This document shows positions 1-10,428 of a stretch of 64,000 nt of DNA, piece by piece (the stretch's first letter is position 1; each line of letters opens with the position of its first letter). A model generated the notes under the pieces. The model was given only the letters and a program-made list of their open reading frames with translations. It had not been told where the DNA came from and made no database searches. The stretch comes from Methylorubrum rhodesianum (GTDB lineage Bacteria; Pseudomonadota; Alphaproteobacteria; Rhizobiales; Beijerinckiaceae), in assembly GCF_014199985.1 (NCBI RefSeq), contig NZ_JACHOS010000008.1, forward strand, positions 1 through 64,000. The letters are read 5' to 3'. A program made the translations under genes and the position numbers.

Positions 1-105
1 CGCGTCGGCCACCTTCTGCAGCTCGCTCTCCGGCAGAAGCCGGAGACGATCCGGCGTCTCAAGACCCTCGAGGATCGTCGTGTCCGCTAGTGCCAATGCC
101 TTCAC
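1..105 (-). CDS. dxs: 1-deoxy-D-xylulose-5-phosphate synthase, N-terminal fragment
   Basis: Only the first 35 codons are in the window; the gene continues off the left edge. Reading the minus strand from a GTG at 105 gives a peptide containing LETPDRLRLLPESELQKVAD. This matches the usual start of DXS, where an 'ETPxDLRxLPxxxL' segment precedes the thiamine-diphosphate domain. DXS condenses pyruvate and glyceraldehyde-3-phosphate in the MEP isoprenoid pathway, which supplies carotenoids and hopanoids in these bacteria. The GTG start follows a weak GAGAGACGG-like ribosome site; a TTG three codons on is an alternative. The call rests on the short N-terminal match only. Confidence 0.72.
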   Translation of the reverse strand, partial: MKALALADTTILEGLETPDRLRLLPESELQKVADA

Positions 106-458
106 CCGTCTCTCAATGCGTTCCCGTCAGCAGGGCGGCTCCTGCAGGGCCGCACGCCCGAATCCTCGAACGCGGCCCGCCGTCTGGATCTCGCCCGCAC
201 CCGGAAACCGCTCGCCCCGGGACGTATGAACGGTCATTCTAGCGCAAACCGATCACGGGATACCATGATCTCGGTGCAACAGCGGCGCGCCTTTCAGAGG
301 ATTCGGCCGTTTCGTCTGCCTTCAGAGTTAAGGCTGCCCGACGATTTCACGCGTGACGCGCCCTCAATTATGGATGAAGGGTGCGTTGATCAACATCTCG
401 CCCGCTCTTCGCTCCCCTTCACTCTCCCCTAGCCCGCTCTTCCCGAGGCTGCCGCCCG
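106..458. other. intergenic region between dxs and a small exported protein
   Basis: This stretch of about 350 bp contains only short, compositionally implausible open frames. It should hold the dxs promoter on the minus strand. I see no hairpin terminator, riboswitch or convincing coding signal. Confidence 0.5.
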
Positions 459-713
459 ATGCCTTTCGCCGCAATCAGACCGGTCACGGCCGCGCTGGCG
501 CTCGTCCTGACGGCCGGCAGCGCGGCGTCGGCGGCCGATGCCGGCCGAGTCCGCCCCGGCATCGTGCGCTGCCCCGACGATGCCCGCTGCCGCCGCCCGC
601 CGGGGCCGCCGGACCGGGACATCCGTCCGCTGATCGACCCGCTCGGGCGCCCCTGCGGCTTCCGCTGGCGCGAGACGCCGTCCGGCCCCCGGCGTGTGCG
701 GGTCTGCTACTGA
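459..713 (+). CDS. small secreted protein, function unknown
   Basis: An 84-residue protein. An Ala/Leu-rich signal peptide (about residues 8-26, ending in a SAASAAD-type cleavage site) is followed by a Pro/Arg-rich mature region with four cysteines, including PDDARC and GRPCGFRW. The C-terminal VRVCY is typical of small periplasmic proteins in Methylobacterium whose cysteines could pair in disulfides. It lies 6 bp upstream of the nuclease gene on the same strand and may be cotranscribed with it. No family was recognised. Confidence 0.55.
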   Translation: MPFAAIRPVTAALALVLTAGSAASAADAGRVRPGIVRCPDDARCRRPPGPPDRDIRPLIDPLGRPCGFRWRETPSGPRRVRVCY

Positions 714-719
714 CCGGCG

Positions 720-1589
720 ATGGCGCTGCGCCCCGCACTTTCCGCCCTCCTGCTTCTCTTCGTCTCCCATGCCGGGGCGTCCCAGGCCCTGAAGGACACC
801 CCCGCCTGCCCCACGCTGTTCGCCGACGGCCGGGCGCCGGCCCTCACCAATCCGAAACTCGCCGATCGGGCGGTCCCGCTCTGCTTCGAGGCCTTCGCGG
901 TGCTTCATTCGGGGGTGTCGCGCACGCCGCTCTACGCCGCCGAGCGCCTGACGCGCCGCAGCGTGTCCGCCGCGCGCCGGGTCGAGCGCGCCGATGCCTT
1001 CCACGACGAGGACCGTCTGCCCGAGGAGGACCGCGCCAGCCTCGCCGACTACGTCCGAAGCGGCTACGACCGCGGCCATCTCGCCCCGGCCGGCGACATG
1101 CCGAGCGCGCCGGCGCAAGCCGAATCCTTCAGCCTCGCCAACATCGTGCCCCAGAACCGGGCGCTGAACCGCGGCCTGTGGGCGGCGATCGAGGAGAGCG
1201 TGCGCCGGCTCGCCACCGAGCGCGGCGAGATCTTCGTCGTGACCGGCCCGATCTTCGAGGGCCGCTCGGTCGGCGCGATCAAGGGGCGGGTGCTGGTGCC
1301 GACGCAGCTGTTCAAGGCGATCTACGATCCGCGCACCGGCGAGGCTGGGGCCTATCTCGCGCCGAACAAGGCGGGTGCGGAGTGGCGCGCGGTCTCGCTC
1401 GCGGCCCTGCGCGACACCGCCGGGCTCGACGTGTTCCCGGCGCTGCCCGAGGCGGCCAAGGCCAGGACCATGGCCCTGCCTGAGCCGCAGGAATTCTCCC
1501 GCCAGGAATCCTTCGCCGATTTCCTGAAGCAACTGGCCGCCGATATCCTGCGGCGGCTCTGGCGCGAGCTGATGCGCGCGATCTTCTGA
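720..1589 (+). CDS. secreted DNA/RNA non-specific endonuclease (NucA/Serratia type)
   Basis: A 289-residue protein with an N-terminal signal segment (about residues 3-20) followed by the beta-beta-alpha-metal nuclease fold. The signature DRGHLAPAGDM (about residue 117) contains the catalytic His of the DRGH motif. The downstream NIVPQNRALNRGLW segment supplies the conserved Asn metal ligand of this family. Such enzymes cut single- and double-stranded DNA and RNA using Mg2+ in the periplasm or outside the cell. The last 50 residues (FADFLKQLAADILRRLWRELMRAIF) form an amphipathic tail. The family call is secure; the physiological role (nutrient scavenging or defence) is inferred. Confidence 0.88.
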   Translation: MALRPALSALLLLFVSHAGASQALKDTPACPTLFADGRAPALTNPKLADRAVPLCFEAFAVLHSGVSRTPLYAAERLTRRSVSAARRVERADAFHDEDRLPEEDRASLADYVRSGYDRGHLAPAGDMPSAPAQAESFSLANIVPQNRALNRGLWAAIEESVRRLATERGEIFVVTGPIFEGRSVGAIKGRVLVPTQLFKAIYDPRTGEAGAYLAPNKAGAEWRAVSLAALRDTAGLDVFPALPEAAKARTMALPEPQEFSRQESFADFLKQLAADILRRLWRELMRAIF

Positions 1590-1612
1590 GCGCTCGACCC
1601 GAGGAGGCCCCG

Positions 1613-1888
1613 ATGCCGCGCCGCAAAGCCGATGCCCTCCCCTTCCGCCCCTTCGCGGAGGATGCGGGCGTCCAGACCTTCGCCGGCCTCTCGATCGAGA
1701 ACGGCACCCGCCGCATCGCCCTGCACGGCAGCCTCGATCTCACCCGCGACCGGGAAGGCCTGAGGCGGGCCAGAGCCCTGAAGACCCTGCTCGAGGCGGT
1801 GGTCGCCACCCTTGAGGGGGAACACCTGCCCGATTCTCTCCCCGATGAGCCGGAGACGGCCGAGCCGGTGCGCAATCCCTTCGCCTGA
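1613..1888 (+). CDS. conserved small protein, function unknown
   Basis: A 91-residue cytosolic protein without a signal peptide. It contains an [23 protein letters not shown] segment followed by a helix and an acidic Pro-rich tail. It starts at an ATG preceded by a GAGGAGGCCCCG ribosome site and lies 23 bp after the nuclease gene. The [13 protein letters not shown] pattern is seen in small hypothetical proteins of Methylobacteriaceae. I cannot assign a function. Confidence 0.6.
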   Translation: MPRRKADALPFRPFAEDAGVQTFAGLSIENGTRRIALHGSLDLTRDREGLRRARALKTLLEAVVATLEGEHLPDSLPDEPETAEPVRNPFA

Positions 1889-2109
1889 GCCTCTTTTCCC
1901 CGCCCTGGCGGAGCCCGCCATCCGGACAGCGCCTGGCGGTTCGCCTTGCCCCTGCCCGGCGGCCCTGTTACTCGAACACGAAATTCTTCACCCGCGAGCG
2001 GACGGCGCCCCGCGCGGCATGGCTCGGCCGAGCCAGCCTCGCGCGCGAGGCCACGCATCCGCGACCGCCGGCTCGACCGGTATCCACGCTTCACGCAGGA
2101 CGAACGCAC

Positions 2110-3762
2110 ATGGCCCGCGAATTCATCTACCACATGCGGGGTCTGACCAAGACCTATGTCGGGGGCAAGAAGGTCCTCGATAACGTCAACCTGTCCTTCT
2201 ACCCCGACGCCAAGATCGGCGTGCTCGGCATCAACGGTGCCGGCAAGTCGACGCTGCTCAAGATCATGGCCGGCATCGACAAGGACTGGACCGGCGAGGG
2301 CTTCGTCGCTCAGGGAGCGCGCGTCGGCTACCTGCCGCAGGAGCCGCAGCTCGATCCGAACAAGTCGGTGCGCGAGAACGTGATGGAGGGCGTGGCCGAG
2401 AAGCAGGCGCTGCTCGACCGCTACAACGAACTCGCCATGAACTATTCCGAGGAGACGGCGGACGAGATGACCGCCCTCCAGGACCAGATCGAGGCGCAGA
2501 ACCTCTGGGAGCTCGATTCCAAGGTCGATCAGGCGATGGAAGCGCTCGGCTGCCCGAGCGACGAGCAGCCGGTGGCGACCCTCTCGGGCGGCGAGCGCCG
2601 CCGCGTCGCCCTGTGCAAGCTGCTGCTGTGGGAGCCGGAACTGCTCCTCCTCGACGAGCCGACCAACCACCTCGACGCCGAGACGGTGAACTGGCTCGAA
2701 GGGCATCTGCGCCAGTATCCGGGCGCGATCCTGATCGTGACCCACGACCGCTACTTCCTCGACAACGTGACGAGCTGGATCCTCGAGCTCGATCGCGGCA
2801 AGGGCATTCCCTACGAAGGCAACTACTCGTCCTGGCTGGTGCAGAAGCAGAAGCGCCTGGAGCAGGAGGGCCGCGAGGACATGGCCCGCCAGCGCGCCAT
2901 CGCCCGCGAGACGGAGTGGATCTCGGCCTCGCCCAAGGCCCGCCAGAGCAAGTCCAAGGCGCGTATCACCCGCTACGAGGAGCTGGTCGCCAAGCAGCAG
3001 CAGAAGGTCGATGCGACCGCGCAGATCGTCATCCCGATCACCGAGCGGCTCGGCCAGAATGTCATCGAATTCAAGCATCTGAACAAGGCCTACGGCGACC
3101 GGCTGCTGATCGAGGATCTCTCGTTCAAGCTGCCGCCGGGCGGCATCGTCGGCGTGATCGGTCCCAACGGCGCCGGCAAGACCACCCTGTTCAAGATGAT
3201 CACCGGCAGCGAGAAGCCGGATGGCGGCGAGATCCAGATCGGCGAGAGCGTGCATCTCGGCTACGTCGACCAGTCCCGCGACGCGCTCGATCCGAACGCG
3301 ACGGTCTGGCAGGAGATCTCGGGCGGCAACGACATCCTCTACTTCAACAAGCGCGAGATCAATTCCCGCGCCTATTGCGCGGCCTTCGCCTTCAAGGGCG
3401 GCGACCAGCAGAAGAAGGTCGGCACGCTCTCGGGCGGTGAGCGCAACCGCGTCCACCTCGCCGCGACCCTGCGCAAGGGCGGCAACGTCCTGCTCCTCGA
3501 CGAGCCGACCAACGACCTCGACATGGAGACCCTGCGGGCGCTCGAGGAGGGTCTGGAGGATTACGCGGGCTGCGCGGTGATCATCAGCCACGACCGCTGG
3601 TTCCTGAACCGCATCGCGACCCACATCCTCGCCTTCGAGGGCGACAGCCATGTCGAGTGGTTCGAGGGCAACTTCTCGGACTATGAGGCCGACAAGAAGC
3701 GTCGCCTCGGCACCGACTCGCTCATCCCGAAGAAGCTGAAGTACAAGAAGTTTTCGCGGTAG
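2110..3762 (+). CDS. ettA: energy-dependent translational throttle protein EttA (ABC-F)
   Basis: A 550-residue soluble ABC-F protein with two ATPase domains and no membrane segments. Domain 1 has Walker [10 protein letters not shown] (about 40-48), signature LSGGERRR (about 158) and Walker [13 protein letters not shown] (about 177). Domain 2 has GPNGAGKTT (about 351), LSGGERNR (about 439) and [11 protein letters not shown]. Between the domains is the basic linker (PtIM) region rich in Lys/Arg/Gln. EttA binds the ribosomal E site and gates entry into elongation according to the ATP/ADP ratio. Length and the start MAREFIYHM match the family closely. Confidence 0.93.
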   Translation: MAREFIYHMRGLTKTYVGGKKVLDNVNLSFYPDAKIGVLGINGAGKSTLLKIMAGIDKDWTGEGFVAQGARVGYLPQEPQLDPNKSVRENVMEGVAEKQALLDRYNELAMNYSEETADEMTALQDQIEAQNLWELDSKVDQAMEALGCPSDEQPVATLSGGERRRVALCKLLLWEPELLLLDEPTNHLDAETVNWLEGHLRQYPGAILIVTHDRYFLDNVTSWILELDRGKGIPYEGNYSSWLVQKQKRLEQEGREDMARQRAIARETEWISASPKARQSKSKARITRYEELVAKQQQKVDATAQIVIPITERLGQNVIEFKHLNKAYGDRLLIEDLSFKLPPGGIVGVIGPNGAGKTTLFKMITGSEKPDGGEIQIGESVHLGYVDQSRDALDPNATVWQEISGGNDILYFNKREINSRAYCAAFAFKGGDQQKKVGTLSGGERNRVHLAATLRKGGNVLLLDEPTNDLDMETLRALEEGLEDYAGCAVIISHDRWFLNRIATHILAFEGDSHVEWFEGNFSDYEADKKRRLGTDSLIPKKLKYKKFSR

Positions 3763-3766
3763 CTCC

Positions 3767-3791
3767 CCTTCTCCCCCGGACGGGGAGAAGG
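3767..3791. repeat. inverted repeat after ettA
   Basis: A perfect 10-bp inverted repeat, CCTTCTCCCC / GGGGAGAAGG, with a 5-base loop lies just after the ettA stop codon. No T-run follows on either strand, so a rho-independent terminator is not clear. The sequence resembles the arms of the larger CTCTCCCC...GGGGAGAG palindromic elements elsewhere in this window and may be a short relative of them. Confidence 0.5.
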
Positions 3792-3902
3792 CTTCGGCAG
3801 CAATCCAGCCCGCGCGGCCCTCTCCGGATCGGTCGCGCCGCTGGATCGCTTCGCGCACGCGATGACGGCGCGCCTACAGAGAACCGCGGGAAAGAGAACG
3901 CA

Positions 3903-5123
3903 TCACCACCACGCCCCGCCCGCCCCGAGCGGCGGCAGGCCGAGATGCGCCGCGACCGAGGCGCCGATATCCGCGAAGGTGTCGCGTCGGCCGATCGAGC
4001 CCGGTGCCAGTCCGGGCCCGAAGGCCAGCACCGGCACCTGCTCGCGGGTGTGCTCGGTGCCGGTCCAGGTCGGGTCGTTGCCGTGATCGGCGGTAATCAC
4101 GCAGAGATCGCCGGGCTTCAGGACGGCATGGATCTCAGGCACACGGGCGTCGAAGGCTTCCAGCTCGGCGGCATAGCCCGGCACGTCGCGGCGATGGCCG
4201 TGCTCGGTGTCGAAATCCACGAGGTTGAGGAAGACCAGCCCGCCCTCGGGTAAGGCCGAGAAGGCCTCCAGCGCCACGTCGAGGCAGGCGGCGTTGCCGG
4301 CGGGCTTGATCTCGCGGCCGGTGGCGCGGTGGGCGAAGATGTCGCCGATCTTACCGACGCTCACCACCGCGCGGCCGGCCGCCTCCAGCCCGTCGAGCAG
4401 GGTGTCGGCGGGCGGCGCCACCGAAAAATCCTTGCGGCGGCTGGTGCGGTGGAAGCCCTCCGCCTCGCTGCCGACGAACGGCCGGGCGATCACCCGGCCG
4501 ACCCGGTAGGGGTCGCAGAGCGCGCGCGCGATCCGGCAGGTCTCGTAGAGCCGCTCCAGCCCGAACGCCGTCTCGTGGGCAGCGATCTGGAACACGCTGT
4601 CGGCCGAGGTGTAGCAGATCGGCTTGCCCGTCCGGACATGCTCGGCCCCGAACGCGTCGATGATCGCGGTGCCTGAGGCGTGGCGGTCGCCGAGAATGCC
4701 GGGCAGGCCCGCCCGCGCGATCAGCGCCGTGGTCAGCTCGGCCGGGAAGGCGGGGCGGGTGTCGGGAAAATGGCCCCAGGGCTCCCGCACCGGCAGGCCG
4801 GCGATCTCCCAATGGCCCGACGGCGTGTCCTTGCCCGCCGCGGTCTCGACGGCGTGGCCCCACAGGGCCCGCGGCTCGACCGCCGGAGCGAGGCCCGGCG
4901 GCACCCGGCCGGTCGCGCCCCCGCAGGCGAGGCCGAGGCCGAGGGCCGCGAGGTTCGGCAGGCGTAAGGGACCGGCGCGCAAGCCGGGCCGGTCGCCGCG
5001 CCCGGCGGCGCAGGCCTCCGCGATATGGCCGACCGTGTCGGCGCCGGCATCGCCGTAGCGGTCCGCGTCCGGAGCGCCGCCGATGCCGACGGAATCGAGG
5101 ACGATGAGAAGCGCGCGGGCCAT
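3903..5123 (-). CDS. deoB: phosphopentomutase
   Basis: A 406-residue alkaline-phosphatase-superfamily enzyme that interconverts ribose-1- and ribose-5-phosphate (and the deoxy forms) in nucleoside salvage. The N-terminal [13 protein letters not shown] carries the first metal-binding Asp. The cap region has [12 protein letters not shown], including the phosphorylated Thr context TPSGHWE. The C-terminal [20 protein letters not shown] supplies the remaining Mn2+ ligands. Length matches bacterial DeoB. The gene starts 3 bp after the stop of the upstream ABC ATPase, so the two are probably cotranscribed. Confidence 0.95.
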   Translation of the reverse strand: MARALLIVLDSVGIGGAPDADRYGDAGADTVGHIAEACAAGRGDRPGLRAGPLRLPNLAALGLGLACGGATGRVPPGLAPAVEPRALWGHAVETAAGKDTPSGHWEIAGLPVREPWGHFPDTRPAFPAELTTALIARAGLPGILGDRHASGTAIIDAFGAEHVRTGKPICYTSADSVFQIAAHETAFGLERLYETCRIARALCDPYRVGRVIARPFVGSEAEGFHRTSRRKDFSVAPPADTLLDGLEAAGRAVVSVGKIGDIFAHRATGREIKPAGNAACLDVALEAFSALPEGGLVFLNLVDFDTEHGHRRDVPGYAAELEAFDARVPEIHAVLKPGDLCVITADHGNDPTWTGTEHTREQVPVLAFGPGLAPGSIGRRDTFADIGASVAAHLGLPPLGAGGAWW

Positions 5124-5126
5124 GCG

Positions 5127-6755
<1,629 letters not shown>

Positions 6756-6866
6756 CGAACCCCGGCGATGAAAATCGGCCCGCGATGCGCCCGTGTCGGG
6801 CAGGCGAGCGGAGGGGTTATAGCGCGCGGGCTCTCACACGCGAATCGTCCTCCGGGTGCGGCACAT

Positions 6867-7016
6867 CCCTCTCCCCTCTGCGGGAGAGGGGCCCCCGAAG
6901 GGGGGCGGGTGAGGGGAGCGCCGCTTCCACTGGACCGAGGCCAACTGAGAACGGCACCGTCGCTGCCCCTCTCCCGCCTGCTCCGCAGGCACCCTCCCCC
7001 GCAGAGGGGGGAGGGT
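6867..7016. repeat. dispersed palindromic element, copy A
   Basis: A roughly 150-bp non-coding element built from nested inverted repeats. The left arm is CCCTCTCCCCTCTGCGGGAG followed by AGGGG. The right arm is rich in CTCCGCAGG and CCCTCCCCCGCAGAGGGG motifs. The two ends are imperfectly complementary, so the whole could fold into a cruciform. Related copies occur near 43,525 and 49,339. It sits between two minus-strand genes with no coding role visible. Confidence 0.7.
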
Positions 7017-7025
7017 CGATGTAGA

Positions 7026-9206
7026 TCACTGCGCCAGCCCGACCTGCACGAGGTTGTCGCTGAAGGTCGGCGAGTGGCCCATGCCGCCATAGGTCGAGGC
7101 GCTGATCACGTTCACCGCCCCGTCGCGGTTGAGCGAGTGCCAGTAGCCGAGCGAGGCGATCACGAGGCCCGGCGGCACCTCGTCGGTCACCCGCGCCTGG
7201 CCGTGGAAGGCGCCGCGGTCGTTGAACACCCGCACCAGCGCCCCTTCCGTGATCTCGCGGCTCGTCGCGTCGGCCGGATTGATCAGGATCGTCTGCTCGC
7301 CCTGCGCCCGGATCTTGTGCGCCTCGTTGGCGTATTGTGAGTTGAGGAAGCCGTGGCTCTTCGGCGAGACGATGTTGAGCGGATAGCGCTCGGCCTGCCC
7401 CGGATTGGTCTCAGGGCGTTCGTTGGCCGGCACGTAGCCCGGCAGCGGGTCGAGGGGCTCGCCGCCCTGGAACTGTTCGTACATCTGCCGGAAGGGCGGG
7501 GCGACGAAATTGCCGCCGGTGACCGCGGCTTCCGAGTAGAACTCGCACTTGCCCGACGGTGTCGGGAAATTGCCCTCCGCGTGCGGCGTGCGGGTGGCCG
7601 GATCGCCGACGTTGAGGCGATACCAGCCGTGCTGGCGGAAATGATCCATGGAGATGCCGCCGAGCTTCGGGCTCTCCCAGTCGAGATACCACTCCATCAG
7701 CTCGGCCTCGCTCATGGAGAATTGCGGCTCGGTGAAGCCGAAGGTCTTGGCCAGCCGCCGGAACAGCTCGGCATTCGAGACCGTCTCGCCCGGCGGCTCG
7801 ATCGCCTTCTGGTTCAGGGTGAAGAAGAAGTGACCCCAGGAGAACATCATGTCGTCGTGCTCGGCCGCCATGGTGGCGGGGAGCAGGATGTCGGCGTAGC
7901 GGGCCGTATCGGTAACGAAGTGCTCGCTGACGACCGTGAACAGGTCCTCGCGGGCGAGCCCGCGCTTGATCTTGGCGGTCTCGGTCGAGTTCGAGACCGG
8001 GTTGGCGTTGTAGACCATCAGGGCGTGGATGCCGGGATCGATTCCCGCCTCGCCGGTCAGCACCTCGCCGAGCTTGAGCACGTTGATGACCCGCGTGCCC
8101 TCCGGGATCAGGTCGGGCCGGCAGACCCGGTCCCAGTGCACCGGGAACTCCCACAGCGGCATCTGGTAGATGCCGCCGCCGGGATCCTTCCAAGATCCCG
8201 TCAGGGCGGGCAGCGAGAAGATCGCGCGGAGCGCCTGGGCGCCGCCGGCGCTGCGCTCCACCGCCACGCCCGGCCGAAGGGCCGCGTTGGGGGTGGTGGC
8301 GTATTCCCGCGCGAGGTGCCGGATGTCCTCGGCCGGGATGCCGCAGATCTCGGCGGCGTATTCCGGCGTGAAGGCCTGGGCCCGCTCCTTCAGCGGCTCG
8401 AAGCCGACGGTGTGGCGGGCGATGTAGTCGTCGTCGGTCAGCCCTTCGGCGATGATCACGTGGATCATCGCCATGGCGAGCGCACCGTCGGTGCCGGGCT
8501 TCGGCATCAGGTGCCAATCGGCCTGTGCGGCGGTGCGCGAGCGGTAGGGGTCGATCACCACCACCTTCGCACCGTTGCGCTGCGCCTCCTTCACCACGTG
8601 CCAGTGGTGCAGGTTGGTCGAGACCGAGTTGCAGCCCCAGATCACGATCAGCTTCGACTGCTCGAAGCTCATCGGGTCGGTGCCGTTGGTCGGGCCGACG
8701 GTCAGCAGCCACGCCGTGCAGGAGCCCGAGCCGCAAAAGGTCTTCTCGGCCACCGTCGCCCCGAGGCGGTTGAAGAAGGCGTCACCCACGGTGAGCCCCT
8801 GCACCACGCCCTCGTTGCCGAGGTAATTGTAGGGAAGGATCGCCTCCGCTCCGTGGGTCTCGATGATCGTGCTGAACCGGCGATGGATCTCGGACAAAGC
8901 CTCGTCCCAGGTGATCCGCTCGAACTGGCCGCTGCCCTTCGGGCCGGCGCGGCGCATCGGGTAGAGGATACGGTCGGGATTGTAGTGGTGCCGGTCGAAA
9001 TCCTTGAGCTTGCCGCAGAGCGCGCCGCGGGTCATCGGGTGGTCGGGGTTGCCGCGCACGTCGGTGAGCCGCCCGCTCTCGACGGTGTAGATCATCGAGC
9101 AGGTGTCGGGGCAGTCGTGCGGGCAGGCACCGAGCCGGGTGACGGCCTCGGACGCCGTCTTGGCGGCCGCCTCGGCATCGATCTCCGAGATGCGCTCTTC
9201 GAGCAT
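7026..9206 (-). CDS. molybdopterin-dependent oxidoreductase (DMSO reductase superfamily)
   Basis: A 726-residue protein starting at the ATG at 9206, which follows a strong GAGGAGGAATACC ribosome site. The N-terminus carries a [4Fe-4S] motif, Cys28-x3-Cys32-x3-Cys36-x27-Cys64 (CPHDCPDTC...GALC). Next come bis-MGD binding segments such as FCGSGSCTAW, IWGCNSVSTN and VIDPYRS, and a C-terminal molydop_binding domain (VRVFNDRGAF). No Tat or Sec signal is visible, so it is probably cytoplasmic. Subfamily members include formate dehydrogenase-like and acetylene hydratase-like enzymes. The substrate cannot be read from sequence, and no electron-transfer subunit is adjacent. Confidence 0.85.
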   Translation of the reverse strand: MLEERISEIDAEAAAKTASEAVTRLGACPHDCPDTCSMIYTVESGRLTDVRGNPDHPMTRGALCGKLKDFDRHHYNPDRILYPMRRAGPKGSGQFERITWDEALSEIHRRFSTIIETHGAEAILPYNYLGNEGVVQGLTVGDAFFNRLGATVAEKTFCGSGSCTAWLLTVGPTNGTDPMSFEQSKLIVIWGCNSVSTNLHHWHVVKEAQRNGAKVVVIDPYRSRTAAQADWHLMPKPGTDGALAMAMIHVIIAEGLTDDDYIARHTVGFEPLKERAQAFTPEYAAEICGIPAEDIRHLAREYATTPNAALRPGVAVERSAGGAQALRAIFSLPALTGSWKDPGGGIYQMPLWEFPVHWDRVCRPDLIPEGTRVINVLKLGEVLTGEAGIDPGIHALMVYNANPVSNSTETAKIKRGLAREDLFTVVSEHFVTDTARYADILLPATMAAEHDDMMFSWGHFFFTLNQKAIEPPGETVSNAELFRRLAKTFGFTEPQFSMSEAELMEWYLDWESPKLGGISMDHFRQHGWYRLNVGDPATRTPHAEGNFPTPSGKCEFYSEAAVTGGNFVAPPFRQMYEQFQGGEPLDPLPGYVPANERPETNPGQAERYPLNIVSPKSHGFLNSQYANEAHKIRAQGEQTILINPADATSREITEGALVRVFNDRGAFHGQARVTDEVPPGLVIASLGYWHSLNRDGAVNVISASTYGGMGHSPTFSDNLVQVGLAQ

Positions 9207-9441
9207 GGTATTCCTCCTCATGCGGCCGGATCTTGGTGTCCGGCTCCTTGCAAGGGTTGAGCCTAACGCGCGGGGCATGAGAAAAATAGTGCGATTCTAA
9301 GAAGCGCCCTCAACTACAACCCTCCCGCGCGGGGCCAATGCTTGCACGATGATGCCGGGCAGCCGGCGGATTGCGTCAGGTGCGCTCGCAATCCTTCCCT
9401 CACGCATCCCCTTCGCGGGACGGCGCCCTAGATCAGGCGCT

Positions 9442-10350
9442 GTGCACCGCCTCGCTTTCACCCTGCTGCCGGCTGTTCTCGTCGCCTGCGCCGGCCCGTC
9501 TCGTGCGGCTCCCTCGCCCGAGAGCGAGACGGTGGAGCAGGCTTTGTGCCGGCTGATCGAGGATTCCGCCAAGGCGCGACAGCTGCCGGTCCCGTTCCTG
9601 ACCCGGCTGATCTGGCGCGAGAGCTCGTTCCGCGTCGGCGTGGTGAGCCCGGCCGGCGCGCAGGGCGTGGCGCAGTTCATGCCGGGCACGGCACGGGAGC
9701 GCGGCCTCACGGATCCGTTCGACCCCGAGCAGGCGATCCCGCACGCGGCGCATTTCCTGGCCGATCTGAAGCGGCAGTTCGGCAATCTCGGGCTCGCCGC
9801 GGCGGCCTATAACGGCGGACCGGGGCGGGTCTCGGCCTGGCTCGCCGGCAGCGGCGGCCTGCCGGCGGAGACGCGGGCCTACGTCATCGGCATCACCGGC
9901 CGGCCGGCGGAAGACTGGCGGCCGAATGCCGGCGTCGAGATGCTGGAAGGGTCCGATCCGAAGACGTCCGAGGCGAAACCCGAGGACAAGCCGCCCCCGC
10001 CGGAGGCGGAGACGCAAACCTGCCTTCAGGTCACCGCGGCCCTGCGCATCCCGTCGCGCGGGGACCGCTTCGCCCTCTCGGTCGAGGGCGGCCCGGCCGC
10101 GCCCTGGGGCGTGCAGCTCGCCGGCAACTTCTCCAAGTCCCTGGCGCTGGCGAGCTTCCAGCGGGCGCGCACGCGCTACACCAGCGTGATCGGCGAGGTT
10201 CGTCCGATGATCATCGGCACGCGCCTGCGCTTCCGCGGCACCCGCACCTTCTACCGCGTGCGCATCCCGGCGGAGAGCCGCGGCGCGGCCGACGGCCTGT
10301 GCCAGAAGATCCGCGGCGTCGGCGGCGCCTGCATCGTCCTGAGGACATGA
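9442..10350 (+). CDS. lytic transglycosylase with SPOR domain, probable lipoprotein
   Basis: A 302-residue envelope protein. I chose the GTG at 9442, which places the signal MHRLAFTLLPAVLVAC directly at the start; LVAC fits a lipobox, although cleavage after PSRA is also possible. Residues about 50-150 are a GH23/SLT domain, with catalytic Glu in WRESSFR and the motifs GAQGVAQFMPGTA and AAYNGGPGRV. After a Pro-rich linker, the C-terminus (PWGVQLAGNFSKSLALASFQ ... GACIVLRT) is a SPOR domain that binds denuded septal glycan. It therefore probably trims peptidoglycan at division sites. Confidence 0.85.
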   Translation: MHRLAFTLLPAVLVACAGPSRAAPSPESETVEQALCRLIEDSAKARQLPVPFLTRLIWRESSFRVGVVSPAGAQGVAQFMPGTARERGLTDPFDPEQAIPHAAHFLADLKRQFGNLGLAAAAYNGGPGRVSAWLAGSGGLPAETRAYVIGITGRPAEDWRPNAGVEMLEGSDPKTSEAKPEDKPPPPEAETQTCLQVTAALRIPSRGDRFALSVEGGPAAPWGVQLAGNFSKSLALASFQRARTRYTSVIGEVRPMIIGTRLRFRGTRTFYRVRIPAESRGAADGLCQKIRGVGGACIVLRT

Positions 10351-10428
10351 ATCCCGAGGACATAACTCCCAACGTCGCCACCGCTCGGCCATGAAACCGC
10401 CGCGACCGCCGCGTCAATCACGAGTCAC

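Noticed and set aside
3767..3791. Hairpin after ettA as a rho-independent terminator
   Set aside because: No T-tract follows on either strand; kept only as an inverted repeat related to the dispersed palindromic element.
1312..3858. 848-codon minus-strand frame opposite ettA and the nuclease
   Set aside because: Shadow of ettA; no domain, no ribosome site and ettA is certain on the other strand.
7353..9260. 635-codon plus-strand frame opposite the molybdopterin oxidoreductase
   Set aside because: Mirror frame of a conserved enzyme with a clear [4Fe-4S] motif and ribosome site on the minus strand.
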